The notes under the pieces were generated by a model, which did no database searches, was not told the DNA's origin, and was given only the letters and a program-made list of their open reading frames with translations. Below are positions 49,754-61,900 of a stretch of 64,000 nt of DNA, in pieces (within the stretch, counting starts at the first letter, position 1; each line of letters opens with the position of its first letter). The stretch lies in NCBI RefSeq assembly GCF_040807025.1, contig NC_090942.1, forward strand, positions 192,876,247 through 192,940,246. The letters are read 5' to 3'. The translations under genes were made by a program, and so were the position numbers. This DNA is from Struthio camelus. Its lineage: Eukaryota; Chordata; Aves; Struthioniformes; Struthionidae.

Positions 49754-49841
49754 GACTTGCCTTACTTCAGCAGCACAGTTAATACTGGAGATATTTACAG
49801 TCTTAACACCAATATTTACGTGCTGCTAAAGTATGACAGAC
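49754..49841 (-). ncRNA. MIR16-1: miR-16-1 precursor hairpin
   Basis: On the minus strand an 88-nt hairpin. The mature miR-16-5p is at 49828-49807 (begins TAGCAGCACGTAAATATTGG, ends TG) and the 3p arm at 49788-49767 (begins CCAGTATTAACTGTGCTGCT). The arms pair across a loop around TAAGACTGTAAATATCT. The mature 5p sequence is complete. Its end is GGTG as in chicken, rather than GGCG as in mammals. It belongs to the miR-15/16 seed family (AGCAGCA), which represses BCL2 and cell-cycle genes. It is the downstream member of a two-hairpin cluster 54 nt after miR-15a. Confidence 0.98.
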
Positions 49842-49895
49842 ATCAGGATCACACAATTGACTAATTTGTGATATTTCTCTTCAGGGTGATGAAAT

Positions 49896-49978
49896 CCTTG
49901 TATTTTTGAGGCAGCACAATATGGCCTGCACCTTTTCAAAACCCACAAACCATTATGTGCTGCTACGTTATGCCAAGG
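49896..49978 (-). ncRNA. MIR15A: miR-15a precursor hairpin
   Basis: An 83-nt hairpin on the minus strand. Mature miR-15a-5p is at 49965-49945 (begins TAGCAGCACATAATGGTTTG) and the 3p arm at 49928-49907 (begins CAGGCCATATTGTGCTGCCT). The base is closed by CCTTGG...ACAAGG. It is transcribed before miR-16-1, the same order as in mammals, and shares the AGCAGCA seed. Confidence 0.98.
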
Positions 49979-52900
49979 TGTCTCCCATACTTCAAGGAAA
50001 TGGAAACGTATGCCGAAAGCTGGATGTAGAATTTTCTTGTAGAGCATTAGTTTTTGTGGAATGACATTAGCTGTATTAATAAACTGTGAAATGTTCATAA
50101 AGCATTTGTCCATTGCCAAGCTGACTGCTTATTTACAGTGAAGCTCTAGGCTTGATTATCAGTAGTGCATAAAATAACTTGAGGAGACATGGACCAGAAA
50201 TGGGACAGTTAGGTGTCTGGTTAGAGAGACTAAAGGTATGCAGATGTTTATTTCAAAACTATTTTGTAATCTGACTTTTGCTCAGCTGAAAACCTCTGAC
50301 ATGAAACACAACATTTGTTTTTAAAATAATAGGGGCTAATTTCAAAACCTGCTTCTGTCAACTGCTGTGGCCTTTGCACAGTAGTTTGTTACTTGTGCAG
50401 AAGGTTACTGATCTCAGAGTCTCTGGGCAGAGAGGTTTACAAGCGCTTCTTAATCCACTTCAGGAAAAAAAACAAAAACCAAAAACAATCAGATCATTAG
50501 CAAGATAGTAACTTATAGGAGCTTATTATCTGCCTTTAGCCTAAACTGATGACTCCACTTAACTGGAAGAGGTAGGCAAGAGACTTAGTTCACATCCCTG
50601 CCAGGTATCCTTTTCTTATGCTAAGGTACACAAAACTACTATGACAACAGCTACTTACACAGACTGGACCCAAGTGCTCCATTCCACTGTAACGAGTCTT
50701 CTGGGCAATTCATGATAAAACAATTTCCATATATTAAAAGGGCTGTTGCTAAGCATGAAACAGTTTGGGGGGGGGGGGGGCGCCAGAAAGGGGAAAGGTC
50801 TGGTAAATCTTCCTTTTCTTCCTCCTTATGTTTGCTCCTACAGTAATACTGCAGGCTGGTTGGTCTCTGCTAGAAGGGTTTGTTGGTATAGCTGTTTCAG
50901 TTAAAGTGAGATTTGCCAGTGTAAGTATACAGGTAGCTGCTGCACACTGAGGTTTTTATATGGCTAAGTACTTATGCTATCTGCAGAGCTGCACAGAAGA
51001 GCTAATTCTGGTATATTGTATACGTGAGCAACGATATCTACACTTTTATATAGACTAAATCTTACAGACAATTTTAACAAGGGATATTTGTTCAACAGTA
51101 TTTAAAAAGATTCCCTCCCACTGTTAATGCCTACGTTTATCCGATGGTGAGGATAGGCCAGCTGGATTATATTGGCATAATTTATTGAGTGCCTTGGTAA
51201 AGTAAAATCTGAATATAAAATCAAGATAAAACTAACAGCAAAGGTATGCTGTGCCAGCTGTTTCTTTGTGAAGAAACTGTGCTAGGCATAATCCAGGAGA
51301 GTAAAGAGAGAAAGAACACACCAGCAGATATACATAAAGCGGTGGGTTCAGATAAGAAAAATGTGGATGCAAGCATAGATGCTACTCACCAGTAAGAGAT
51401 TTGCTTAAACTTTTCTGGGGAAAAAGACTATGAAACATATTCTCCAACAAAAGCAAATACTGTCTTTTACATACAGATTTACCTTAACAGATCAAAAGAA
51501 AATTATTTAAAGTAAGCAAGATAGCTGCAACATTTAATTCCTTTGGAAATACATTTCTCATCTGTATGTCCAGGTCAAATTCTTCATGTGTAAACTATGT
51601 ATAGTTAACTAGATACTGTTGTTTCAATTGCCTAGTTGTTGTTAGCTTTCTAGCATAAGCATAGAGGTTTTTGCTGTTGCATAAATAAATCTCTCAAATT
51701 AAATGACACACATCACAAAACTAAGACTTGGCAGAATGATTACGGTATTTTTGGCAGCAAGTGCTTTAGTAGTAGAACTTGCAAGTAATTCCCCCCACCC
51801 GCCCAAAACATGAACAGAAAAACCTCATAAACATAATGGGATTGTGCATTTTCTACTTTATGGCTAACAAAAAAAAAAAAAAAAAATCAAAAACTAAAAA
51901 TCCACAAACACAGCAGAACTATGTATTTTCTATTTCATGATTAAAAAATGCATTTTCTCTGTAAGGAGTAAAAGCAAGTTTTTGGGTTAAATTGAAAAAA
52001 AATGTGTGAGGAGGAGATGAAGAACAGGAAAAGGATGAAAGGAGGAAGACAAGCATGAAACAGTACTGATGGTCTAACCTGCAAAAGCCATCTAAAATCT
52101 AAGCAAGAATTCTGCTGAACATAGATCTACAGCGGTGTTTGTAAAAAGCTTTGTAGCGCTATGTTTTGGTCATAAGGCTATTAGAGTCATGCATCAAAAG
52201 TGATCCTCCTACCTCTTTCCTTGTGTCTTCAGTTGGAGGGGGATGGTTCAGGAAACTGTAATAAAGGCTGGGAATCATGTAAGTAGAGAAGAGCTCCATT
52301 AAATCCTCCCTAGACCTCTCAAAGTGAGAGCTCTGCTGGGGAAGGTGGAAGTCTGAAGAGGCAGAATTTAAATTCCACAGAAGCAAGAGCATACACAGAA
52401 ACTCGGGACGTTGTTAGAAAATGAATTAAAAAGAATATATAGTATATATATGCATATTTAAACACATAAATGTATATGTATATGCATATAAAAAGGGAGG
52501 TGCCTTCCCTTGACTTCAATACATTTTAGTTGATTTATCAAAGACCATGCTTAATATCAAATACTATGTTCAGTTTTTGTTAGTTTATGGTTAAGAGTTT
52601 ATGACAGCACCAAGCCCAATTAATTTTCTTCCTGATCTCACGAAAATCAAATACAATTAAATTTCTTGCTCTTAAAAATACTAGTAAGCTCCTTAAACCC
52701 TACATAGCATATTACATTCAAAAAGGTGATTACCATTAGTCAGGAATCTGACAGTCCTGTGATTTGGAGGAAAACAAATCAAGGCCTTTCTATTTAATAG
52801 AGTATAAGATCTCTGACATCCAAGAACACAAAATTAGATCAAACATTTACACGTGCCTTTTGATCGTACATCAACAGCACCCTCTTGGTATTTCTAGGCC

Positions 52901-55900
52901 AAAATAACTTCCACATTTATACCCCTATACACTATTTGCACACAGTCATATTCCATTGTTTGGGGTACTTACTCATTGAGATAGAGCAACACAGAACCAG
53001 TAAGGCTATTGCTTCACTCTTCCTTATGACCCTTTCCCAACCCCATTTCCATTTAAAACCAGAAATCTCAACGTGAAATACATCGAAAGACTTAGCGTTC
53101 CACAGTCTAACCATTGTGTTATATGTCTACCAGTGGCATTGCATTCTCCCCGGAGCAGTCATCAGAAAGAGTACATGTCCATACTTCAGTTTCCCCACTT
53201 TAGCTTCTTAGTTTAAACTAGAAATGAGACAGTTTGCACTTAGATTGCACAGTATGAAATGGGGCAGTTGTGACAGATGTGTCCCATTTTGTAAATTCCA
53301 TGAAGGCAGTAATGTCCACTCATACAGTAGATAGATATTTTACAGTTATAACTTTTTTTTTTTTTTTTGATAACTCCAGGTAAATTTGCAATGCTCGCCT
53401 CTCAGAGCTCCCAAATCAATGACCCTCGTACACCATTCAATACAAATAAACACATGTATATACACTGACAGTTCAATACTTGCTGTAAATATTTATTTTT
53501 TTACTAAATTCATTTCGGCTACTAGGGCTCCTTAGCTCCAGGAAAACACAGAATTAAAGAGACATTCTCCCTTCAATATTAAGAAACCTAAACGTTTCTA
53601 ACATCAAACATCACAAACTGTAAGATCTGCAAGTGTATTTAGCTGTGTGTTGATAATACAGTTTACTCCCCCTGCTTAAACAAAAGTAGTTTCACTTTAT
53701 TTTTGTCATATACTTACTCAATGCTGCAATATTTATATTGCAAATACACTGGAATTTATAACTCTTGCTCATTCTTAAAACTTACATTCGGAGCTAAACG
53801 TAAGTTAAACATTCTTTTCTCTCTCCCTTCTGGTTGCTTTTGTTAAGCAACTCGCCTTCTTCAAATTCTTCATGTCAGTAGCTTCTGCTTTAAGTGATAT
53901 GAATATATATTTAAAAAGATTAAAATATCATTTCAAAGTATTAATTTAAAGGCATTGCAGCAGTGTACTTTTAACTACTACTGCATTATTGTTTAGTTCA
54001 GTTATAACCTATGATATTCAGTTAATCCACTCATCTTAAGTGAGATTATTTTGTGGTCATGGAGGAAAGAGAATTAAAAGAACAAACGATATACCTTAAT
54101 TATTTTTCTCCTGAACTAACAGTAAAATTTTGAATTTGCATTTAAGACTACTTCTAAAAAACAATCTATGGCCTTGACTTAACAATTCTATGCAAGTTTT
54201 ATTTCATAACTGTAATCCAGCAACACATTAGCCCCACTTCTTCACCTCAGAAAGGGACAGACAATTAGGATGAAACTTATGCATGCTCTTCACATATAAT
54301 TAATCTTCCTTTACTGTCTACTGAGCAGATGAATATTTCTAAGACTACAACTACTTTGTATTAAGAACTCACAATTAACAATTTAGGTAGTTTTCTGAAC
54401 ACAAACAGAATGAACATTTGAACAGAGGTGACTAGCACTGAGCTGGAGTTTTGGTTGCAAATTACAAGTAAGGTATAGCATCCAAACTTTTACAAAACAG
54501 GGATTGTCTGCTAACTCTTTCATCATCACACCAACAATTTCCACCATGTAATCATTGTAATAGGTTGGGGCAACTAGAGAAGTTGCATGGTAGGTAAGAA
54601 TTTGCCTAACTTGTAACAACAAAAAAAAAATATATATATATATATTAATAATGAAAGTTAAGCAGGCATCTGCTGTTACTGAAGTTTGCTGTTATTAAAT
54701 AGGGAGATTCTATATAATGTGTCCAGCCATCTCTCCAAGAATCACCAAAAAAAAAAAAAAAAAAGACTTAGACTAGCTGCAGAACTACTGCAAAAGGTAA
54801 GCATAAAATAATAAACAAGGCCACCCAAAAATAAAAAAGGGAAGTAAAACACTAAGACATTCCAAAGTACAAAAATACCTAGAAATTTGGAAATGCAGTT
54901 ACGGTATACCAGCATCAAATTCAGCTTTACGTCCTTTTTACATTCATCTCAGCACTATCCACTGCTATCCACTGCTCACATTGCCTGACTCACACCTTCT
55001 GTTGTATGAGCTGCATTTCTGGTTTTGTCATTGTAGCCATAAAAATATACCAAGATGAAAACAGTTGTTCTGTAGTACAATATTGATGCTTCTATTGGAG
55101 AGGTGGATAGCATTCAAAACGCACTGAATTTATGTGGAAAGCAAGACACTAAAGGTAGTCTGTTCTTAAAACTTGCTAGTCAAAAAGCAGCACTGAGGGA
55201 AGTTGGCATAGGTAGCAGACAGAAATAATATCAATATATATTTCAGTACTGACTTTAGCTTAAAAATAAAGCAAAGCTAACTGTCCTCATCTCTTCTCCA
55301 GCTTCTAAAAATGATTTCTCAGATGTTGATGCCTTAACTAGACTGCTATGTGAAATACTTCACAGTGAACTTGTAAAGTGTAACAAGCTCTGGGCTCTAT
55401 CAGAGTTTGTAGAAGTTGTATTTCAGAAAAGCTTTCCTGATCTCTCTTGATTGCACTGGTATAGGCTGCACAGGACTTTCAAAAACACATCTTCTCTGCA
55501 CCTTTCGCATGTACACAGGAAGAAAATTGTGTGTGAAGACTTTCAAACTATACTAGCGCTTTGCTTTCTACTTGAAAGCACACATGCAAAATGAAGGAAA
55601 AAAGAAGAAGCTATTTTCTAAATTCTATGAAATTTTATTTTCATTGTAGTGGGCATTAAAATATTAATTTTTTCCAATTTTTAACACAAAGGTATCAATA
55701 CTAAGTCTAGTGAACCTACCACAAAAGAAGGGGGGGGGGGGAGCCAAAGTTTCCTTAAAATACAACTTCAACTTTCTAAATTAGTCTTTTAAAAGTTTTT
55801 CCTAACAACTTTTCAAACAAAACATACATTTTACAAGTTCTCCAATAAACATATATCTTACAAAAAGCTTGCTAAAGTGCACGGAATCATTGTGGTGGAA

Positions 55901-58900
55901 GAGAAAAATGAAGCAATCCTTTCCCAAATAACAAATGCCATACATCTCAATAACTTTCCATTATATAGCTGGTTTAAGATAGGGAACAGATTCTCCTCTT
56001 AAATATATTAGATTCCTCCTAGTTTTTCCAAAAAAAAAGGATAAAAGAATTAAACTCAGTTTAGTCCATTTTATTCATTTCTAGTCTTCTTATACAATTA
56101 TAAATCAACAAATAGGTGGGGGGGGGGGAGGGCTTAATTTTTATTCTTAGAAGACTTACTCTTTTAGTCCAGGAAACAATCACAGGCCTAGTGCAAAATT
56201 TTGCTTTCTTCCAACCAAAGCTGGCACCGAGGCTGTATGAAAGTTATTCAGATATTGCTGTTCAGATCTTCTATCTCTATAATATACATCAGAGCTCTTC
56301 TTGTCTCCCATAAAATTACAAAGGGGGTAGTTTTCAAACTACTGCTGGAAAAGTGGAAAATTCAGTAGTCAGTGTTCGGTAGACTGCGCCTTCCTAGTTG
56401 CTGTCTTATCTGAAATTAGTAAACAACAACAACAACTCACAGAATATAGCTCTCTCTCTCTCTATATATATAAAATAACTCGGCCTGATATGCAAGTCAT
56501 ACTGCTTGCACTGCACAGAATCACAAACCATTTTGTTGCATCTCAGAATTGTATGGGATCATAATGTCAAAAGATAAAAACTGGCCTAGAGCGCTGATCG
56601 CAATCCCATTTGCGAGGGCTAAATTTTTTGCATGTCTGCTTCCAAAGATTTAGGGTCAGAGGGACAGTGCTGCAAAACAAGGGTCAAAGCACAAAAAGAC
56701 CAAAGCCACAGAACAAATAGGGTTTTCCTGTCCTGAAAAAGAGTTGCTTCTTGGTAGCCTGCCCCCTGGCTTAGATAGTAAATTTATCTTTTTGTTCTAT
56801 ATCATGACTTCCAGAAAATACCAGACAACTGTATGACTTACAAAAGGTAAGACTGCAACCCTTGGAGGAAATCAGCTAGACTCTTAACTAGTGGATTCCC
56901 TTAACAGCAGAACAATTGCCCCCTGGTATTTGCTAGAATTTTTCCAATCCTTAGCTGTATTTCTACACCCTAATTATTAATTATTCATTTGAATAGCAGT
57001 TTCGAGTGTCCTTAACATCTGTGGCATACAGATTCCTAATAATATTATCTACTGAGTTTTTTGTTTATTCAGTGGTAGCTGAGGAAACATACATAAGCAG
57101 CAGTTCAGGTAGGAGGTTGCTTTATTCCCTTCCCCCTCCAACCCCCAATAAGATAGCCATAGAAGAGTGATCTATCTACATGCATAGATGCATATACTCA
57201 CTTCCAAAAACGTTTATGGGTTTGTTCCCTACCCCTCAATGAGACCCACTGCTCACAGAACTGAGCTAATGTGGACGTATACTGTGCTTTCTAAGGCAGT
57301 CACAAATTGCTAAGTAGTGAAGCTCATTTTTCAAGTTAGAACCATTTAGGATATGCCTTTCTAAAACAACAACAAAAGACGACTTCTGCCAAATGAAAGG
57401 AACTTTATCCACCACAAAAAAGATAAGGATGCTGGGCGCCTCTTATGGCTTTATATTAAGCTAGATTTTCAATATTTCACTAACAAGCTTAAAGTAAAAC
57501 CATGCTGAATTAACTAGAAGTTAATATATTAAGAAAAAGATGTATAATGCAATACCTAAAGCACAGTAGCAGTCAAGAAATCTAAATTGTAGTCTCTGTC
57601 CTATCAGACTGTCTACTGAATATCCACAAACCAAAAAGAAGATACTAATCTCTTAGCAATTAACATTGAGCAGATTTTTTTTAAATGAAAGACTAGTCGA
57701 CAGTACATTCTCTGAGCAAATGTCAGTATTCTGAGAATCCTCTCCCCCTCATATTCCAAACCTATATGAAAGAATCTGAATTAAAAATAGGGTTGTGCAT
57801 TATCTTTTTATATCATGAGAAATAACCTTAAGAAATAAGCTTTCATGTGTGCAAATTTAATAGTATAGACCTGCTAGAGCAAATTACAAAAAGTATGTCA
57901 TTTTGAAAAATCAGATCTTCATTATATGTATTCTCCCTTCAAAACAGATGGCTAGAATTTGAGATTCAGATATGCTGAATTAAATAAAAAAAAAAAAAAA
58001 AGGTTTAAAACTTACCTTTCAACTGTGGAAACCTACAATGGTTTGAATTTCATGGCCATCAAAATAGAAGTGTAATGTTTTCAAAAGAAAACAGATTCTT
58101 TTGCCTTTACTCTGCATTAAGCTGTAAGAGATATCTGATTCCTATTTTAAACATTAAATGTAGCTTTTAAGAACTCTGTTTTTTTCCTCCTAAAATTAAA
58201 TGCAGCTGAAAAATATCTTATTATATGAAAAGCCTAGCATAACATACAAAAGGCCTACTCCAATCATCCTACACTTTCTGAAGGAAATGATTACTTCTCA
58301 TCTCTCAAGAAGCACTGGTGTGAAAATACTGATTTTCCTTGTGGTGAACAGCAACCCACAAGTTAAGGAACTGATGCAAACTGGCAGATTTCCCCTTCTA
58401 ATTCTGAGTCATATGCGTCATCTTTTTGTCAAAAGCTGGGAAGAAAAAGAATCTCTTCCAGCCTGCCACATGAAACCACCTGCTTAAAGATAGAACAGAA
58501 CAATATTGCAATATTGGCCTGCATGCTGCTGGTACTTATGAATTTGTTCTTGCTTTTGTTCAAACAAACAAAATTCTGAAGACAGCCTTAGATATTAACT
58601 TATCTTTCAACAGACCTTAACCCTTTCATTGAGGCCTAAAAATCAAACTAGTGAAAGAAAAAAGGAGGGGTGAGTCAGGCTGACATGAAAATGCTTATTC
58701 TAAAACTGCTAATGTCTTACCTGCAAAAGGCTAAGGATTCAGTTCCTTTAAAAACAAAAAAAACCAAAAAAAACAAAACACACAAAAACACTTACATGCA
58801 TGCCTGGCTTAAGCACTTGATTTTGAATATGTGACTATTCATACCAAATCTAGGTGAACACTCAAGAGTTCACATGTATTATAAAGATCTCATCTATCAC

Positions 58901-61900
58901 CGTCCATGAGTATCAGCTAATTTTCAAAATCCCTTTCCACCCCCCTCAAATAACCCAAAATAGAAACCTCCTCCCAAACCCAGAGAACCTACTCGCTTCA
59001 GAGTGGGCTAAATTCCACATGATCCATTATCCTTTTTTTCTTCTGTGCATTTGACAAACTAAGAAGTAAAAAAAAAAAAAAACAAAAACCTGTTTTCTTC
59101 TTTCACAGGTTCATCAAGGTCAGTTATTGTTGGATTTTATTCTGTGTGATGACATAATCTCTCTTCTAAAGGCTCCAGTGCCAATTAAGGTTGGGCACAT
59201 TATTGCCAGTAGATTACATATTTTCAAATCACACCAGAGTTGCTGATCAGACCTGCAAAAGACAGGTGTAAACGTTTACTGTTACAATGCATTGCAATAT
59301 TTCTACCCATTTGTGGCACTGCCTAAGTGACTATGAGCAAGTGTTCTTAACAAAAAAAAGTTAAAGAAAAAAGCAGTTAAAGCAAGAATAAGTTTGAGAC
59401 ATGCATCTACAGTAAGTTGTGCAAAGAATGCTGATACTACTGCTAAAAAAAAATGGGTATAGAATGTAGGAACCATCATGCCTTTTTAAATCTAAGATCA
59501 GCACAACCATATAAAAATAAAAACACACACACTTATAAAATGCCCTTATGTTGAAATTTGTACTATGGCACTTGCAAGCATTTACATGGCTGGTTACATA
59601 CATTTCAATATAATGAGATAGAACTTGCATTGCTAAAATAAGAATTCTTGAGTGCTTTTCAAGAATGATGACATCACTATTTGCATTGCAGTTTACTATT
59701 TACAAGTGTTCTTGATATTCTGCAAATCTATAATGAACATTGTAACCAATGAAAACTATAATTTATGTAATGCATTAGGTAAATTTCTAAACTGTGCACA
59801 ATATATACAGATGATCTCTCCACCTCAGTTTAATATTAAATACAGCATCTGATTAAAATAAAATGAATTATTTATACTTTCTTATTAGTTAACATAATTT
59901 TGCAATATTTTGCAATAGCTCTCCTAGCTACTGGTATTACTGCAAATAGGTTACAATTGGTCAAAAATGTATTTTCTCAGCTACTAATGCTTTTAAGCAA
60001 ATTCAGAATACTTTTTACTCACCATATAGTGTGTTTTCCTTAAGAACAAAAGGCATTGCATCTAAGTATCTGTGTAATGTTACTTTATCACCCAAAAATC
60101 TGTATCTTTCAGAAAGCATCTTAAGGGTTCAATGTAGCAAACAAGAACAGATTAAAAACAACAGAAAACAACACACCTCCACCCCCCCCCCGACACATAC
60201 GCTGAGCAATTTGTGCCCTTTTTTTTTTTTTTTTTTGACAGTGGCAAGAGTGAACGAGGGGGAAAAAAACCTTTGGAATAAGAGGTTTCTTAAGCTTTAA
60301 TTCAACAAAGCATAGGAACCGGCTTAAGTTCTTCCTAATTCAGTGGAAGCACTCAAGGATATATTGAAATAATTTACCAGACGTGAAAAAGTGAGCTAAA
60401 TAAAGGATTTAGGGGGGTGGTGACAAAGACCAACTTTTGCCCGGGGAGGGCAGTCTTCATAGGTTCCACTCTGTCCAATACGGGGGGCAGAGGCACCCCG
60501 AGTTGCTCTGGGGCACTGGGTAAGCTAGGCTCCTGCTTTGAATTGCCCTCTAGTGTTAGGCTTTGTGAATTCCTCTCTCAACGACAGGTTTTTACATAAT
60601 GGCAAGTGGGTCACCAACATAAGTTATAGTAACCTAAAAATAAAACTAAAATGATTGCACAACATTTTGAATGATCATTTTCATGTCAAAAGATTTTGTG
60701 GGACTAAAACTAAATATCAGACACTAAAAATGCAAGAGGAAATCTACAGATCTAAACAGGAAAAAATAACCAAGGGCAATAAATTTAAGGGATAATTTAT
60801 GAACATTATTGTATTTTGCATTTCCATTGATTTCTTACAGAATTTTACAAGAGTATAAATTCCTGAAACAAACACACAATATTCAAAATCACTGCAATTA
60901 CAGTGACATAGCTGGAATCAAGACCTTAATGAAAATTGAAGAGTTGCTGGTGTAAAAACAGAACACTGTCTACCAGTATTAATACTCTAGAAGGAATTAT
61001 TCTCTCACTGCTAGTTCAAGAGTCTCCTAGTTACATTCTAAACTGGATACAAAACAGGCACCATGCAAATGAATATCTAGATTTTAAACCTGGCAATTCT
61101 ATGAACAAGAGTATAAGCATTTTTCTCCGACTTTATTTTAACCCATTTTAGCTACTTTCAAACTGATCAGAGAGCCAATGAATTTATGCTTTAAAAAGTA
61201 CAGTTTTAACAATTAAAGAAGTATGGAGAACATACTCTTGGTTAACCTTGCATACCATCTGGACTATTGATATCCACCTCCATAGCAAAGATCAGCACAC
61301 AACCCCTGGTTAAAACAAACAACACAAAAATCACTTCCTCTCGCCCAAACACATGCTTGAATCATACACAGCTACAATCCTTAACTAATACTCATTCTAC
61401 CTGAGAACTGAAAAATATTATTGGAATAAAGGGATCTAATACATTTAGAAAATACACATATGATGCTTGCATAACTGCTGTGCTTGCCATTAAGGCATCA
61501 TTCTCCCTTGTCCTGAAACCCCAGGAAAATCTTTTGTTTTTGGGGAGCCTGAGGAGAAAAGTACAGGTACATAAACAGAAGATAGTTATTTTTGATAAAG
61601 TTTGTTTGTCACGTGCAAGATACTGCTGACACTGTCACCCCTGTGTCATAGACTTCTGTTCTGCAATAGCTATTTTATGTGTATATATATATAATTTTTT
61701 TTTTTTTTGATTTAGAGACTGACTTTCTCGTAAGAGCCCTTCAAATGTTTCTCAGTGGATAAGGCATCCCCCTCTCCTAATTCTTGATCTTGACCAAAAT
61801 ATGGAAGAGTTTATAATAGGAGGAAGCAAAGTGCTTCCAGAATTACTGAAGTGATAATAGCCTCAAGACCACAGTATCGGTTCAATCTAACAAGAGCACA

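Noticed and set aside
56517-56640. CAGAATCACAAACC... stretch resembling a CR1 tail
   Set aside because: The similarity does not extend beyond a short word.
58200-58487. 95-codon open frame in the right-hand region
   Set aside because: Chance-length frame in AT-rich DNA with no domain, splice context or codon pattern.
60417-60599. Locally GC-richer patch that might be a DLEU2 promoter
   Set aside because: Too short and CpG-poor to be a CpG island; no promoter motifs found.
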